Source of the DNA: Nymphaea colorata
Taxonomy: Eukaryota; Streptophyta; Magnoliopsida; Nymphaeales; Nymphaeaceae
Direction of reading: 5' to 3'
DNA length: 64,000 nucleotides
Assembly: GCF_008831285.2 (NCBI RefSeq)
Contig: NC_045148.1
Coordinates: 310,001 to 374,000, forward strand
The notes under the pieces are model-generated. The model was not told where the DNA came from, did no database searches, and saw nothing but the letters and a program-made list of their open reading frames with translations. Shown here piece by piece: positions 50,012 through 59,673 of the stretch. The number at the start of each line of letters is the position of its first letter. Position 1 is the first letter of the stretch. The translations under genes were made by a program, and so were the position numbers.

Positions 50012-50807
50012 TGAGAAACCAAGCCAAGGAGCTTCACATGTAATATGAGAATCTAAGGTCACTCCTTTATTTGTATTTATTGGTTGTATCTATAAAATTT
50101 ATAAAAAGAAAAGAAATTCTCAAAATATTTAACAATGGACATGTGCCACTCTTGAATCGGCCACCAAATCAAATCAAATCAACTAAACAGCAAATAAGGC
50201 GACAAAAATTAGTCTTGAGTTTGATAATTAGATAGCATAACCGCTATGTTGTCCGCTGTGATCTACGGCATGGGCAACAAATGTATCTTTCATCAACTGT
50301 ACACTCTAAAATGATCGCTTAAAAAATATGTACAGACATATATGAGAAAGAGAATGCAGTCCGATATGCTTCACAATTTTGTGGTTGTTTGGGCAAATCT
50401 ACCATCGGATCAAAACAAACCACCAAGAAAATTGTCAGAAAAGAAGAGAATAAACTTGTAAAGAACAAGTTCCACTATAATTCCACACAATTTGACTTGT
50501 TTCATGAAATCCCCAATGCATTAATTATTAATTATTGGGGAGTTCAAAGGCCATATACATCCTTGAGGAGGGGTCACTTTCCCGTAGTGGGTTCTTTACC
50601 TACCCCGTCACATGCATGGCCGCATGCTCGATCGATCTTATTTCTTATGTTTTCTGAAAGATTGAGCAACACCTCACTGTACATTAATTTGTATTGACAT
50701 AACACAGCCAACTTCTGAAGGATTTGTTTTCCCCTCCACTTATAAATTGCCTTTCTATTTCTGAGAGGGGCATGCATGTGAACTTCCACAGTCAACTCTC
50801 TGATCCA
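50012..50807. other. Region between the ABCG gene and the Root cap pseudogene
   Basis: This region contains the ABCG 3' UTR and the old promoter of the Root cap pseudogene. Open frames at 50389-50697 and 50936-50574 are unmatched and I do not call them genes. Confidence 0.55.
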
Positions 50808-50815
50808 TATAAATA
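50808..50815 (+). promoter_or_regulatory. TATA box of the Root cap pseudogene
   Basis: TATAAATA lies 89 bp upstream of the first ATG (50897) of the pseudogene. The intact paralogue has a similar box at a similar distance, so the promoter may still be recognisable to the transcription machinery. Confidence 0.5.
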
Positions 50816-51756
50816 CATGCAACAACTCACTTTGCTGCCACACAGGAGCCACTGCATAGCTCTTCTCTAGAGAAAGAAAGACATCAGAAAGAGACAATGT
50901 CTTCACCATCAGATGTCTTCCTAGGGAGGATATCATTGCAGGGTGGTTGGTCTCCTCCTTGTGATAATTATATATGCATCGTCATTCCTGGCTCTCACAG
51001 AGGCAGCCTTAGGAGGAGTGACGGATGTGCCGCCCCGCCACCACCACCATCCGTTCCATCGCCCTAACTGGCCCGTTAGCCAAGCATGTTGGTCCAGACT
51101 CCAGGCAGAACCCCGGTTGCTACCTGATGCGGTTCTACTGCCCTCCCCAGTGTCCCACCGACTGCATCATCGACTGTGCCTCTTGCAGGCCCGTTTGCCG
51201 TAGCATGCACATTAATGGAGTCATTCAGCAAACTCCATTCACCTCATGCTTCAACTACTCTGATTAACTTTAGATGGGGGTTACTCTTATCTTATCTTGG
51301 TTAGGATTGTTCATGTAGGGGAAACAATAAAAAACGGACTAAGGTTATAAACTTAACTCCTGCTCTCTCTTCCATGTTGCAGATTGCATGAAACATCACA
51401 GAGTACCGCCTAAACGGTTGCCGAAAAATGAATTGTTTAACAAAATCAGTCTCCTGTTGCTTCATGGTGCATGATTTGTCAGTTTGTCTGCCCAACTTGT
51501 AATCCTGTTGAGATAACCTCTCGAGAGATATTAGTTAATTTCAGTAGCACTTGGTTCATAAGCAATTTCAGTCTGTTAGTGAGAACTTCTTCTTTTAATT
51601 CATTTTCTGTGACAGGCCAGGAGGAGTGTGCCAAGACCCTTGTTTTGTTGGAGGAATGGCATGACCTTCTACTTCCAAGGATAAGGACTTCGGATTGGTC
51701 TCTGATGCCAACCTCCACATCAACGCGCACTTCATCGGCAAGCAGGTGGCGGGCAT

Positions 51757-51761
51757 GTCCC
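51757..51761 (+). repeat. Left target-site duplication GTCCC
   Basis: This is the 5-bp GTCCC before the Copia element. It is repeated at 57104-57108 directly after the 3' LTR. Removing one copy and the element rejoins the Root cap codons in frame, confirming the insertion site. Confidence 0.92.
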
Positions 51762-51795
51762 TAAGATTTACCCACTTGCCTGTGTCGTTTCTTCA
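51762..51795 (+). repeat. Residual 34-bp 5' LTR
   Basis: The sequence TAAG followed by ATTTACCCACTTGCCTGTGT and CGTTTCTTCA matches the last ~32 bp of the 3' LTR. It sits between the target duplication and the primer-binding site. About 265 bp present in the 3' LTR, including the first TGT, are missing here. Confidence 0.88.
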
Positions 51796-51808
51796 TGGTA
51801 TCAGAGCC
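51796..51808 (+). other. Primer-binding site for initiator Met-tRNA
   Basis: TGGTATCAGAGCC is complementary to the 3' end of plant initiator methionine tRNA. It directly follows the residual 5' LTR, as expected for Copia minus-strand priming. Confidence 0.9.
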
Positions 51809-52186
51809 AGGCTTCATATTTTCTTATGCGCAGCCTTGTTTCTCTGCACGGTCGTCGGATAGGTCTCTCTTATCCAAATTTCTGCTGCTCTTCTGTTCAG
51901 CCATAGTTCCTTTCTTTTTCAGCGTACCTGTTCTGCAGCAAACTGTGGCCAGTGCCTTCCTCTGATTGTACCCAAAACCATCTGCCTGGAATCCTCTGTT
52001 TTTCGTCCGCCTCCCTTGTTGTTTCTTCTTCCTCTTCAACGTGTGAAACAGGTTTTCAGCCCTTCACTTCAAGAACCTGGCGCCTCCTCTGTTCTCATTT
52101 TAGGTTTACCCTACGTCGAGTAGAGGAGACCCAGCCGTCATCTCCAACCACTCGCCCACCATCTGCCCAATCGTCATCTACCCACT

Positions 52187-52395
52187 GCCGAACAGCCATC
52201 ATCCGCCCACCGCTCGCCCCTGCCGTCATCCGCCCACTGCTCGCCCCTGCTGTCATCCGCCCATCGCTCGCCCCCTTGCCGTCATCCGCCCACCGCTCGC
52301 CCTTGCCGTCATCCGCCCACCGCTCGCCCTTGCCGTCATCCGCCCACCGCTCGCCCCTTGCCTCACGAGCCCTGCCCACTGCTCGCCCCCTTGGC
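52187..52395. repeat. 27-bp minisatellite in the Copia leader
   Basis: There are several consecutive variants of a unit reading GTCATCCGCCCACCGCTCGC plus CCCTGCC, with small length changes between copies. It lies in the untranslated leader between primer-binding site and gag, and it creates long but spurious open frames on both strands. Confidence 0.9.
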
Positions 52396-52556
52396 CGACA
52401 AGCTCCTGGCAGACCACTAATCCTTGCCCTTTTCGCTTCCGCTTCCTTCTCGTATTAAGGTTTTTCCTTCCCTTTGGCTGCGGCACCCTATTTTTCTTTT
52501 GGACATTATATTAAGCACATATTGTCGATTTTGGACTTCATTGGTGTCTAAGTACC

Positions 52557-55130
52557 ATGGCTGCTCCGTCGCCTATACAATGGAACGCTGCTGCAGCGTT
52601 GGTCTCCATCAAACTCAATCGAGATAACTACTTGTTATGGCGAAGTCAACTAGAGTCTGTAATGGACTCTCAAGATCTTCTTCAATTTGTTGATGGGACT
52701 CAAGTCGAACCACCAAAGGAGATAACAAAGGACGGCAAATCTGAAGTAAATCCAGATTTTATAGCATGGAGAAAGCTGGATCGACTTGCATTAAGCTGGA
52801 TCAAGGCAACGGTCACTGAAGCTGTCTTGGGGCAGATTATGCGTGCCAAAACTGCCTATGATGCTTGGTCGACTCTTGAGAAATCATATGGTTCTCAGTC
52901 TCCTTTGAGAATCATGTTGCTGCGTAAAGAGTTGCTTCTTATCAAGAAGGGAAGTATGTCTATGCAAGCTTATCTAGATCAAATCAGATTTCTTTCGGAT
53001 ACTTTATCTACTGCTGGTCAAGAAATTTCTGATCAAGATTTAGTACAAGTCACACTTAATGGATTATCGTCCGCATATGAAAGTTTTATAACCATGCTTA
53101 CTGGCCCATCATCATCAAATCTTTCATTTTCTGAACTTTTTGATCTTCTGCTCAATCAAGAAAAACGGCTTGCCCTACTTAAGTCCACTTCAATAAACTC
53201 GACTGAATTTGTTCAGCCAGCATCGCAGATTGTCAACCAAACTGCATTCAATGTTTTTCGTGGGCAACGCCGAGGCCGAGGATTTTTTCGTGGTCGAGGA
53301 GGAAGAAATCAAGGTGGTCGTGGATATCAATTTCAGGGACGTGGAAATCGGCCTCAGTCACAAATACAACCTGGTACGACCAATTTACAATACCAACGTC
53401 CTCCTATTGTTTGTCAATATTGTGGACGGAAGGGGCACTCAGCTCGCACATGCTATGACATTCCACAAGCCTACTCTGCCATGAGTCTGCAGGACTCATT
53501 AAATGAATACTGGTACCCAGACACAGGGGCTACAAACCATATTGTAGCAAGTGATGATATGATGCACAACAAAGCTCTTCAGGATGGACAAGAAAACGTC
53601 ATGATTGGTAATGGCTCTCGCCTTTCTATTAAACATACTGGTGATCTATTAGTTGATGTTGATGGGAATTCCTTTAAACTAAAGAATACTCTCCATGTTC
53701 CCACTATTGCTCACAATTTGTTATCAGTCGGAAAATTTACTACTGATAATGACTGTATTTTTGAGTTCTCACCATATGAATTTGTGATCAAGGATCGGCG
53801 AACAAACAGGATTCTTCTTCAGGGACCAAAGAAGCGTAATGGACTCTATCCCATTGCGCTTAAGCGAGCTAGCGAGAATCAAGAAAGAGCTGCCTTCAGC
53901 AGTTGGTTTTCACGTCAAAATAATGCAGCCTCATATGAATTATGGCATCGCCGGTTAGGACATGCGAATAAAAGGATTGTGAATCTTTTGAATACTAGTT
54001 GTTTGATTTCAATAAATTCTTCATCTCGAAAAGAGATCTGTGAATCATGTCTTGTTGGCAAAATGCATAAACAACCATTTCCTTCTTCTGATTTTCATGC
54101 TTCTCGAGTTCTTGAAGTTTTGCACATGGACGTTTGGAGACCGGCTCCAGTACTCTCCAAGGATGGTTTCAAATATTTTCTTCTAATAGTTGACAATTTC
54201 TCTCGCTACTCATGGTTATTTCCTTTAAAGACAAAATCAGAAGTGGTTGACTGTGTTTGCAATTTTAAGGTCTTGGTGGAAAATCAATTAAGTTCTAAAA
54301 TTGCCACCATTCAGTCAGACAATGGAGGAGAATTTTGCAACAAGGTGTTGGAGTCATTCTGTGAAGAAAATGGAATTCTTCATCGATTTTCATGTCCATA
54401 TACGCCTGAGCAAAATGGCATAGTGGAAAGGAAAAATCGACATGTTGTTGAAACTGGTTTGAGTATGATACATGACTTTGGCCTCGATTATAAGTTTTGG
54501 GTCGAATCTTTCAGAACGGCAGTATATATTATTAATCGGCTCCCGAATCTCAAGCTCAAACGAAAGACTCCTTTTCAATTGGTGTTTGACAAAGTACCTG
54601 ATTATACTCATCTACGAGTTTTTGGAGCCATATGTTATCCACTGCTTTCTCTATCAAACAGCACCAAATTCCAACCAAAGACCACTCGATGCATTTTTCT
54701 TGGCTATGCAAGCAGACATAAAGGGTATCTCTGTTATGATACTACACTTCAAAGGACTCTTATATCTCGACATGTAATTTTTGATGAAAGTTTGCATATT
54801 GGGCATTCACCACCAACTTTTGATTCTTCTCTATGGATGCCCATGGCTCAAATTGATCAAGGTACGTTCGATCTTGACCACAGCAACTCTCACAACATGA
54901 GCACTTCACTAGTCGAGCCGACATATCAAGATCATCTGCTTTCATTAGTCAATCCTGCATCATCACCATCTCATCACCAAAGTTCTTTTGTGCCACGCAT
55001 TGTTGAACTTCCAGCCTCTCATTCAGACATGTCTGTCTCTCCTTTACAAGATCTTGCTGAAACTACATTCATACCACGACAACCAAGCCCGTTGTCACTG
55101 GTAAATAATCTTATGCACACACGAGGCTGA
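52557..55130 (+). CDS. Copia gag-protease-integrase polyprotein (first open part, 857 aa)
   Basis: From ATG 52557 the frame is open to a TGA at 55128. The order of domains is: gag of UBN2 type ([20 protein letters not shown] near residue 20-40 and [12 protein letters not shown] near 205); a Gly/Arg-rich linker; a CCHC zinc knuckle [14 protein letters not shown] (about 286-299); an aspartic protease motif [10 protein letters not shown] (about 320-329); a pre-integrase LWHRRLGH block; and an integrase core with HMDVW, SDNGGEF and [11 protein letters not shown]. It ends in a low-complexity Ser/Pro/His-rich linker, where the frame is lost just before the reverse transcriptase. Apart from that break no stop is seen, so the copy is fairly young. 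Confidence 0.96.
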   Translation: MAAPSPIQWNAAAALVSIKLNRDNYLLWRSQLESVMDSQDLLQFVDGTQVEPPKEITKDGKSEVNPDFIAWRKLDRLALSWIKATVTEAVLGQIMRAKTAYDAWSTLEKSYGSQSPLRIMLLRKELLLIKKGSMSMQAYLDQIRFLSDTLSTAGQEISDQDLVQVTLNGLSSAYESFITMLTGPSSSNLSFSELFDLLLNQEKRLALLKSTSINSTEFVQPASQIVNQTAFNVFRGQRRGRGFFRGRGGRNQGGRGYQFQGRGNRPQSQIQPGTTNLQYQRPPIVCQYCGRKGHSARTCYDIPQAYSAMSLQDSLNEYWYPDTGATNHIVASDDMMHNKALQDGQENVMIGNGSRLSIKHTGDLLVDVDGNSFKLKNTLHVPTIAHNLLSVGKFTTDNDCIFEFSPYEFVIKDRRTNRILLQGPKKRNGLYPIALKRASENQERAAFSSWFSRQNNAASYELWHRRLGHANKRIVNLLNTSCLISINSSSRKEICESCLVGKMHKQPFPSSDFHASRVLEVLHMDVWRPAPVLSKDGFKYFLLIVDNFSRYSWLFPLKTKSEVVDCVCNFKVLVENQLSSKIATIQSDNGGEFCNKVLESFCEENGILHRFSCPYTPEQNGIVERKNRHVVETGLSMIHDFGLDYKFWVESFRTAVYIINRLPNLKLKRKTPFQLVFDKVPDYTHLRVFGAICYPLLSLSNSTKFQPKTTRCIFLGYASRHKGYLCYDTTLQRTLISRHVIFDESLHIGHSPPTFDSSLWMPMAQIDQGTFDLDHSNSHNMSTSLVEPTYQDHLLSLVNPASSPSHHQSSFVPRIVELPASHSDMSVSPLQDLAETTFIPRQPSPLSLVNNLMHTRG

Positions 55131-56787
55131 AAATGGAGCAATACATGAACTTGCTGAAAGCTCATCTATCACTCGACCAGCTCAGCATACTCACCCTATG
55201 GTCACCAGATCGATGACCGGTTCCTTGATACCAAAAACTTTTTGTGCTATATTCGATCAAAAGGAACCATCCTCTTTCAGAGAAGCAATTAAACATGGTG
55301 ATTGGCAGCAAGCAATGAAGCATGAGATCAAGGCGCTCAAAGAAAATAAAACGTGGCGACTCATTCCCCCACGTTCTGACCTTCATGTCATTAGCTCAAA
55401 ATGGGTGTACAAGATTAAGCGGAATGTTGATGGGACCATCGCTAGACATAAGGCACGTCTTGTTGCTCGTGGTTTTCTTCAAGAAGAAGGCATCGACTAC
55501 TCGGAAACATTCAGTCCAACAATAAAACCCACTACTATTAGGGTTTTACTTTCCTTAGCCATACAATATGGGTGGCCTCTTCGTCAACTTGATTTTGACA
55601 ATGCTTTTCTTAATGGCTACCTTCATGAAGATGTCTATATGACTCAACCTGAAGGATTTGAAGATCAAGAACATCCTACTTATGTATGCAAACTGGAAAA
55701 AGCTATCTATGGTCTCAAACAAGCACCCCGAGCGTGGTATCAATGGCTCAGTTGTCATCTTCAAAAGCTTGGTTTCTTCATCTCACAATCGGATGCATCA
55801 CTGTTTATCTATTCCAAAGACAAACATAACATTTACATACTTGTTTATGTTGATGACATAATTGTTACTGGCTCGTCTCCATCTCTTATTGATTGGGTTA
55901 TTCGACAACTCCAGGTTACATTTTCAGTAAAGGATCTTGGACCCTTATCGTACTTTCTTGGGATTGAAGTCAAAAGGACAGCACACTCATTATATCTATG
56001 CCAACATTCTTATATCACCAACATCATCAAACGTACCAATATGGCCAGGGCTAAGCCTACTGCTTCACCGATGAGTACTAGTAAAGACAAAGCATCATCT
56101 CCGACGTCCTTTGATGATCCTTCATTGTATCGAAGTGTGGTAGGGGCGTTACAGTATGCAACCCTTACTAGACCGGATATAGCATTTGCTGTTAATCTAG
56201 CATGTCAATTCATGCATTCTCCTACAATGAATCATTGGATCATGGTGAAGAGAGTCTTGCGATACTTGAGTGGCACCAGTCACTATGCTTTGCACTTCAA
56301 AAGATCGTCAACATTGCAACTCTGTGCTTTTGCAGATGCTGATTGGGCCGGAAGCCCAGAAGATCGAAAATCTACAGGTGGATTTGTTGTGTTCCTAGGA
56401 GAAAATGTCATATCTTGGGCTTCTAGAAAACAAAGAACTGTAGCCCGATCCAGCACTGAAGCGGAATACAAATCCCTAGCATGTGCAGCTGCTGAACTGC
56501 TTTGGTTAAAAGCTCTTCTCAAAGAATTAGGGATAAATTCTTCATCTTCACCTGTTCTCTGGTGTGACAACATTGGAGCATTATACCTTGCAGCTAATCC
56601 AGTCTTTCATGCTAGAACTAAACATGTGGAAGTGGATTTTCATTTTGTTTGAGATCATGTCAATCAAGGAAATATCCAAGTTAAATTCATACGCTCCGCT
56701 GAGCAAGTGGCTAATGGAATGACGAAAGCTCTCAGCACTGGTTTATTTCAATCATTTCGAGACAAGCTAAACGTGGCTGATCCAACG
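55131..56787 (+). pseudogene. Copia reverse transcriptase-RNase H part (second frame, with internal stop)
   Basis: The pol frame continues in the +1 frame relative to gag. The sequence upstream of the first in-frame ATG (55198) already reads as polyprotein, so the break is a frameshift near 55100-55130 and not a new start. The RT shows [20 protein letters not shown], the catalytic [11 protein letters not shown] (about 55842-55874) and YFLGIEV. RNase H shows [18 protein letters not shown] and [16 protein letters not shown] at 56650-56652 interrupts the conserved C-terminus; recognisable residues continue after it to about 56787. The two lesions indicate an inactive polyprotein. Confidence 0.93.
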
Positions 56788-56804
56788 TTCAGCTTGAGGG
56801 AGCA

Positions 56805-57103
56805 TGTTAAGGAAACAGATGTCAAACCGTGTGAAGCATTAAGGAAAGAGGCAATCAAGGATTACCGTGTGGAGAAATAAGGCAAGAAAATGAAGATTGG
56901 CAATCAGGAATTGCCGTGTGAAGATTCATTCCAGCGAATGAAGATTTTCAAATGATGTAACTCCTTACCATATGTATAGTTGCCTCATCACGTTGTATCT
57001 AGTTACCATTTCTGTATCAACCGTGTAAACATTATAAATACAGTGAAAACTCTTGCAAAATGCACAACAAGAGATTTACCCACTTGCCTGTGTCGTTTCT
57101 TCA
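56805..57103 (+). repeat. 3' LTR of the Copia element
   Basis: This 299-bp LTR starts TGTTAAGGAAACAG directly after the purine-rich GAGGGAGCA. It ends GTTTCTTCA just before the right GTCCC duplication. It is the only full LTR left for this element. Confidence 0.9.
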
Positions 57104-57108
57104 GTCCC
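57104..57108 (+). repeat. Right target-site duplication GTCCC
   Basis: This is the second copy of the 5-bp duplication, identical to 51757-51761. It is followed at once by host codons for RDFTWVQ. Confidence 0.92.
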
Positions 57109-57173
57109 GAGACTTCACATGGGTTCAACCCATTGCGGTACTCTTTGACGGTCACCAAATGAGTGCCAACAAG

Positions 57174-59061
57174 GTGATTGAGCAAATTACAGTTTTTTCA
57201 AGATCTACACAACAAGGAAAGTTCTTTTCGTTCAGCGGTCGGACACCTATGTCACCAAAGTGTGGGGTGCGGGTGCTGGTGTGGGTGTTGGTATCGGTGC
57301 ACTACATCTCAAAAAATTTAGGTGCGGCAGTGCGGCAAGAGTATTTATTATTATTATTATTAATTTATAATATATATTAACAATGATGACCCTGCATTAA
57401 CAATTTAATAAAGACAAGTGTAACTCAACCTCTGCCATTGGAAAACAAAACCAGTGCTCAGTGATTAAAGAAGCATTGGCTGATTTTCTGAGGATTAAGG
57501 TTAAGTTGGGTAGACTTCTAAGTTGGATAGACTTCAGATTTGATCCGAAATCCATACTACCGTTTAATCGATGGTTTCATTTTTTGGGTAAATACTAAAA
57601 AGTTGAAGGACTTATAAGTAAGTAAGCTAATCCTAACCCCCATTCAGTGGTCTTCTTCCCCTTTCAAGTTTCAAACAAGCGCCGCACTCTTTCTCTCTCT
57701 CCTTTGCAGAACCGCACACAGTCGTTGGTGGGAGTCAGTGGGAGACCCGGCCAGGGAAGGGAATGCGTCTTGTAGGCGGCCGAAACGCTGGTTGGGCTTG
57801 AGGAGGCTGACAGTGTACTTTCTGGTGGAGTAGAGGAGGAAATGGGATGGATGTTGGAGTGGGCAGCTGCACTTACCTTCAGTAGGGTGCTTGTGGGGTG
57901 TGAATCTGGGTTGCACCAGCACCCGCATCGTGTTGACGCGGGTGCGGGGCTTAAAAAACGCATCCTACTTGGTAGGACACACACCATAGATGAGTCCAAG
58001 AGCCTACGAACACCACAGACTAGCTTGAAATCCGTATCCTTCAAAATTTTACCCCTTAAAATCTTTGGACATTAGAAGTTTCGAAGAACGTAATTGGTTC
58101 TAGATTTAAACACATTTAAAAATCAAATACAGTTTTTAATTAAAAGTTTTATTTAATCTCTTGTTCCTCGAAAAGACAATCCTGGCTCTGTCCTTGTCCT
58201 TCAAGTCCTTTGGCCCCATTTTCTATGGTAGATTCTACTCTGTCCTCTATCAATTTAGTTCATTTCACAAAAGGGCTAATAATCATGACATTTTATCTTT
58301 TAACCAGCCTTGTTAAATGTTTTCCAAGATCCCTCTCAATCTTATTACAAAACTTTCACATACCACTTTCTGTAGTTTAAAAAAGTGCCAACCACTTGGG
58401 TGTAGTACTGTCAGCCTAGGTCAATGACTTTACAAAATTACAGTCCATGCATATGAAGCTCTGACATTGTAAAGTTATGCTTTCATTTGAAGATGATATT
58501 TTCCCCAATCTATTGAAAAAACAAATAAAAAGGGAGAAACCAACCTCAATCATTTTTCTTTGATTTAACTTGCCTGTCGGAAAAAAAACCAGTGCCTTCT
58601 TTGCTTGGTAGAGACAAATATGCCAAAAATTTAAGTAGGAAAGCACAAATCTGTATTATTTTACTGAAGAAACGCAGAAAATATGCATATTAAAAGAATG
58701 TTTGGCAAGTTAAGTCGTATTTCAGCCTCCACCTCTTAAAAGAAAATATCTTAACATATAAATGTTTATCGACATTGTAATATTGCCAATAGCACTGATA
58801 TGATATTTTAATATTTACAATTAATTTTTCTTTTGAGGGTACTGTTTTCCAACAACAATCGGGATACGAGGGACATTTTGATGACGTTCTTCAATAACTC
58901 GAATGAAACCAAGGCTAGCTGTTGGCCAGAGGATAGATACAAATTTATAGGCCGGCATGAAAAAGAGAGAGAGTTAGATTGATACACGAGAATTTGTTCT
59001 AAATTTAACAAAAAGTGAGGGTCATAAAATTTAAACGGCATTCAACAATTGTTCTTTAGAC

Positions 59062-59099
<38 letters not shown>

Positions 59100-59588
59100 T
59101 CTCTTAGCTCAACTCTCGGCATACAGCCGACTAAAATTGACAAGAGACTTGCCAGACAGCTATGCTACACCCTTTTTGGCACGAAGAAAGAAAAAATGGA
59201 AGGGAAGTAGAAAGAGAGGGTAGGAGGGAGGGAGAGAGGGAAGTAGGTGAAAAACAATATCGTTGACCATAACCTGCTCAAAGTTAAGAAGCCTAATCAT
59301 GCAGCTCAAATCCAAATTTAAGCATGGGAATTCGGCACGAGCCTTAGTGAAAAGCGTCGGATCGAAATTTAAATCCCATGAGTTTGATCCTTTAATGGCA
59401 GTGCCCATAGAATGATCCAAAACTGGGTTCCTCGACGTTACGCCGTCTTTAATCTAGAAAACCAGCAGAAAGGAGTTGCATGGTTGTTTGTGTTCGTGCA
59501 AGCCACACTCCAGTAGACTTCTCATTTTGTAAATGAATAATTGACCTTTTGATGTCCATAGAGCATATCTTCGCATGCACCTCAACCT
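57174..59588. other. Region between the Root cap pseudogene and the intact gene
   Basis: No gene is supported here. A GC-rich patch at 57.27 kb (GGTGCGGGTGCTGGTG) recurs inverted at about 57915 (CACCAGCACCCGCA), next to a small hairpin GCACCCGC/GCGGGTGC. This may be a degraded mobile element that replaced the missing last exon of the pseudogene. The minus-strand open frame 58044-57664 overlaps it and is not convincing. A (GA)n tract lies at about 59066-59098. The last few hundred bases are the promoter of the intact Root cap gene. Confidence 0.5.
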
Positions 59589-59597
59589 CTATAAAAG
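59589..59597 (+). promoter_or_regulatory. TATA box of the Root cap gene
   Basis: CTATAAAAG lies about 85 bp upstream of the start codon at 59674, a good plant TATA box position for a short 5' UTR. Confidence 0.7.
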
Positions 59598-59673
59598 CAT
59601 GAGCCGAAGAGCCTACAAATCACACAAACAAAAACTTTGAAAGCCGCTTCCTCCAACAGACAATTACGACAGT

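Larger units (their letters stand above)
51762..57103 (+). mobile_element. Copia LTR retrotransposon, nearly complete
   Basis: The element is about 5.3 kb and lies in the same orientation as the host gene. It has a 34-bp residual 5' LTR (51762-51795), a Met-tRNA primer-binding site (51796-51808), a leader with a 27-bp minisatellite, gag-pol (52557-56652 with one frame break) and a polypurine tract (about 56793-56803). It ends with a 299-bp 3' LTR (56805-57103). The 5-bp duplication GTCCC flanks it. Domain order gag, protease, integrase, RT, RNase H identifies Copia; the gag style suggests the Ale/Retrofit group, but that is an impression. With the 5' LTR promoter region deleted it should not be able to start its own full-length transcript. 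Confidence 0.97.
50897..57173 (+). pseudogene. Root cap family pseudogene split by a Copia insertion
   Basis: This is a tandem relative of the intact gene at 59674-61482. Exon 1 (from ATG 50897) shows a signal-peptide-like stretch GLLLVIIIYASSFLALTEAA in a different frame from the ATG. A third frame then carries the Cys-rich block CPPQCPTDCIIDCASCRPVC (about 51139-51198), matching the CPAACPETCKIDCRTCKPVC of the paralogue. Exon 2 material (about 51616-51761) encodes a C-D-x-PGGVC..PCFVGG region, a frameshift and stop, then LVSDANLHINAHFIGK. The Copia element follows within the same exon. Its continuation RDFTWVQPIAVLFDGHQM resumes at 57106 and ends at a donor at 57173. No third exon (the Root cap domain proper) was found. 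Several frameshifts plus the insertion make it non-functional. Confidence 0.9.

Noticed and set aside
50943-51203. Open frame beginning at 50943 with a good signal peptide
   Set aside because: It starts with GTG, not ATG, has an in-frame TAG just upstream at 50922, and leaves the conserved Cys-rich frame. It is a broken piece of the Root cap pseudogene, not a separate gene.
52095-52486. Long open frames on both strands in the Copia leader
   Set aside because: The 27-bp repeat unit is a multiple of three, so any frame without a stop stays open; the resulting repetitive peptides are artefacts.
57664-58044. Minus-strand open frame of 126 codons
   Set aside because: It overlaps GC-rich inverted words of a likely mobile remnant; the Ser/Pro-rich peptide matches nothing and another frame is open too.
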